From positions 1-64,000 of the forward strand of contig NZ_JAHXBU010000094.1 in the NCBI RefSeq assembly GCF_020178975.1: DNA of 64,000 nucleotides, in the 5' to 3' direction. The stretch is from Cesiribacter sp. SM1. GTDB taxonomy: Bacteria > Bacteroidota > Bacteroidia > Cytophagales > Cyclobacteriaceae. This document shows, in pieces, positions 63,729-64,000 of the stretch. Position numbers and translations under genes: made by a program. Under the pieces are notes generated by a model that ran no database searches, was not told the DNA's origin, and saw only the letters and a list, made by a program, of their open reading frames with translations. Position 1 is the stretch's first letter. The number at the start of each line of letters is the position of its first letter.

Positions 63729-64000
63729 ATGACAAAGCTTAGCGTTAATATCAACAAAATAGCCACCTTACGCAACTCCCGGGGTGGTAACCGTCCGGAT
63801 GTAGTACAGGTAGCGCTGGATTGCGAACGTTTCGGCGCACAGGGCATTACCGTTCACCCCCGCCCCGATGAAAGGCACATACGCCGCAGCGATGTATTGG
63901 CACTGCAAAAGGTGGTAACCACTGAATTCAACATAGAGGGCTATCCCGACCAGCGCTACATGGATATCATTGAGCAGGTACGGCCGGCACAGGCTACCCT
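63729..64000 (+). CDS. pdxJ: Pyridoxine 5'-phosphate synthase, N-terminal part
   Basis: The first 90 codons of PdxJ, a TIM-barrel enzyme of the deoxyxylulose-5-phosphate-dependent vitamin B6 pathway. It begins [20 protein letters not shown], and the conserved [16 protein letters not shown] block (near 36-51) identifies it. The gene leaves the window at 64000. Confidence 0.94.
   Translation, partial: MTKLSVNINKIATLRNSRGGNRPDVVQVALDCERFGAQGITVHPRPDERHIRRSDVLALQKVVTTEFNIEGYPDQRYMDIIEQVRPAQAT

Overview
The window looks like a chromosomal segment of a Bacteroidota bacterium, most likely of the order Cytophagales. Direct support comes from promoter motifs of the Bacteroidota type (TAnnTTTG, with a TTG or TTTG about 18-22 bases upstream), an S46 dipeptidyl-peptidase, the order uppS-bamA-skp-skp, tandem outer-membrane barrel genes of the DUF6089 kind, CcmE with a CxxxY haem-binding motif, and a DUF721 gene near recF. 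The order-level placement is inference. I see no tRNA, CRISPR array, insertion sequence, prophage or plasmid gene.

Layout. 1-205 is the 5' end of a 16S rRNA gene on the minus strand. It is preceded by about 1.4 kb of non-coding, strand-asymmetric leader with three candidate tandem promoters. 1672-6436 (plus) holds an S46 peptidase, an ECF sigma factor, its RskA-type anti-sigma factor and a lipoprotein with two DUF7282-like repeats. 6562-9327 (minus) holds a DUF721 protein, a dihaem cytochrome c and recF. 9485-13209 (plus) holds pdhA, a TPR membrane protein, ribH and lysC.

13450-27487 (minus) is a surface-polysaccharide cluster of the Wzx/Wzy type. It has an initiating phosphoglycosyl transferase, five glycosyltransferases, an O-antigen ligase-like protein, a second polymerase-like membrane protein and a flippase. 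It also has a nucleotide-sugar module: two FdtA-like ketoisomerases, a MaoC-type hydratase, an LpxA-like acyltransferase and a DegT aminotransferase. A Wzz-like gene (28197, plus) and an orphan NeuC-like epimerase (29472, minus) flank it. The 14.9-28 kb part is visibly richer in A+T and uses several TTG/GTG starts, as is usual for exchanged glycan loci.

30931-35539 (plus) is a cytochrome c maturation operon (ccmB-ccmC-ccmD-like-ccmE-ccmF). 35596-45135 (plus) carries a DUF2520 protein, a UbiA-type prenyltransferase, purN, purH and the cell-shape set mreB-mreC-mreD-mrdA-rodA. 45303-51348 (plus) carries a membrane-anchored MutS-like ATPase, anmK, a Glu/Leu/Phe/Val dehydrogenase and nhaD. 51463-63633 (minus) carries envelope and housekeeping genes: an outer-membrane barrel, LD-carboxypeptidase, skp, skp, bamA, uppS, two DUF6089-like barrels, nadK, a CBS protein, an alpha/beta hydrolase, pabA/trpG, cvpA and yqeY. 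pdxJ begins at 63729 (plus) and leaves the window.

The strongest candidates for new biology are: (1) the DegT/LpxA-like/MaoC/FdtA/FdtA module, which reads as a route to an amino sugar N-acylated with an (R)-3-hydroxyacyl group; (2) the tandem FdtA pair, in which one copy has lost an active-site histidine; (3) the membrane-bound MutS-like ATPase; and (4) the sigma/anti-sigma/DUF7282 lipoprotein trio. All annotations rest on reading the sequence by eye; no database search was run.
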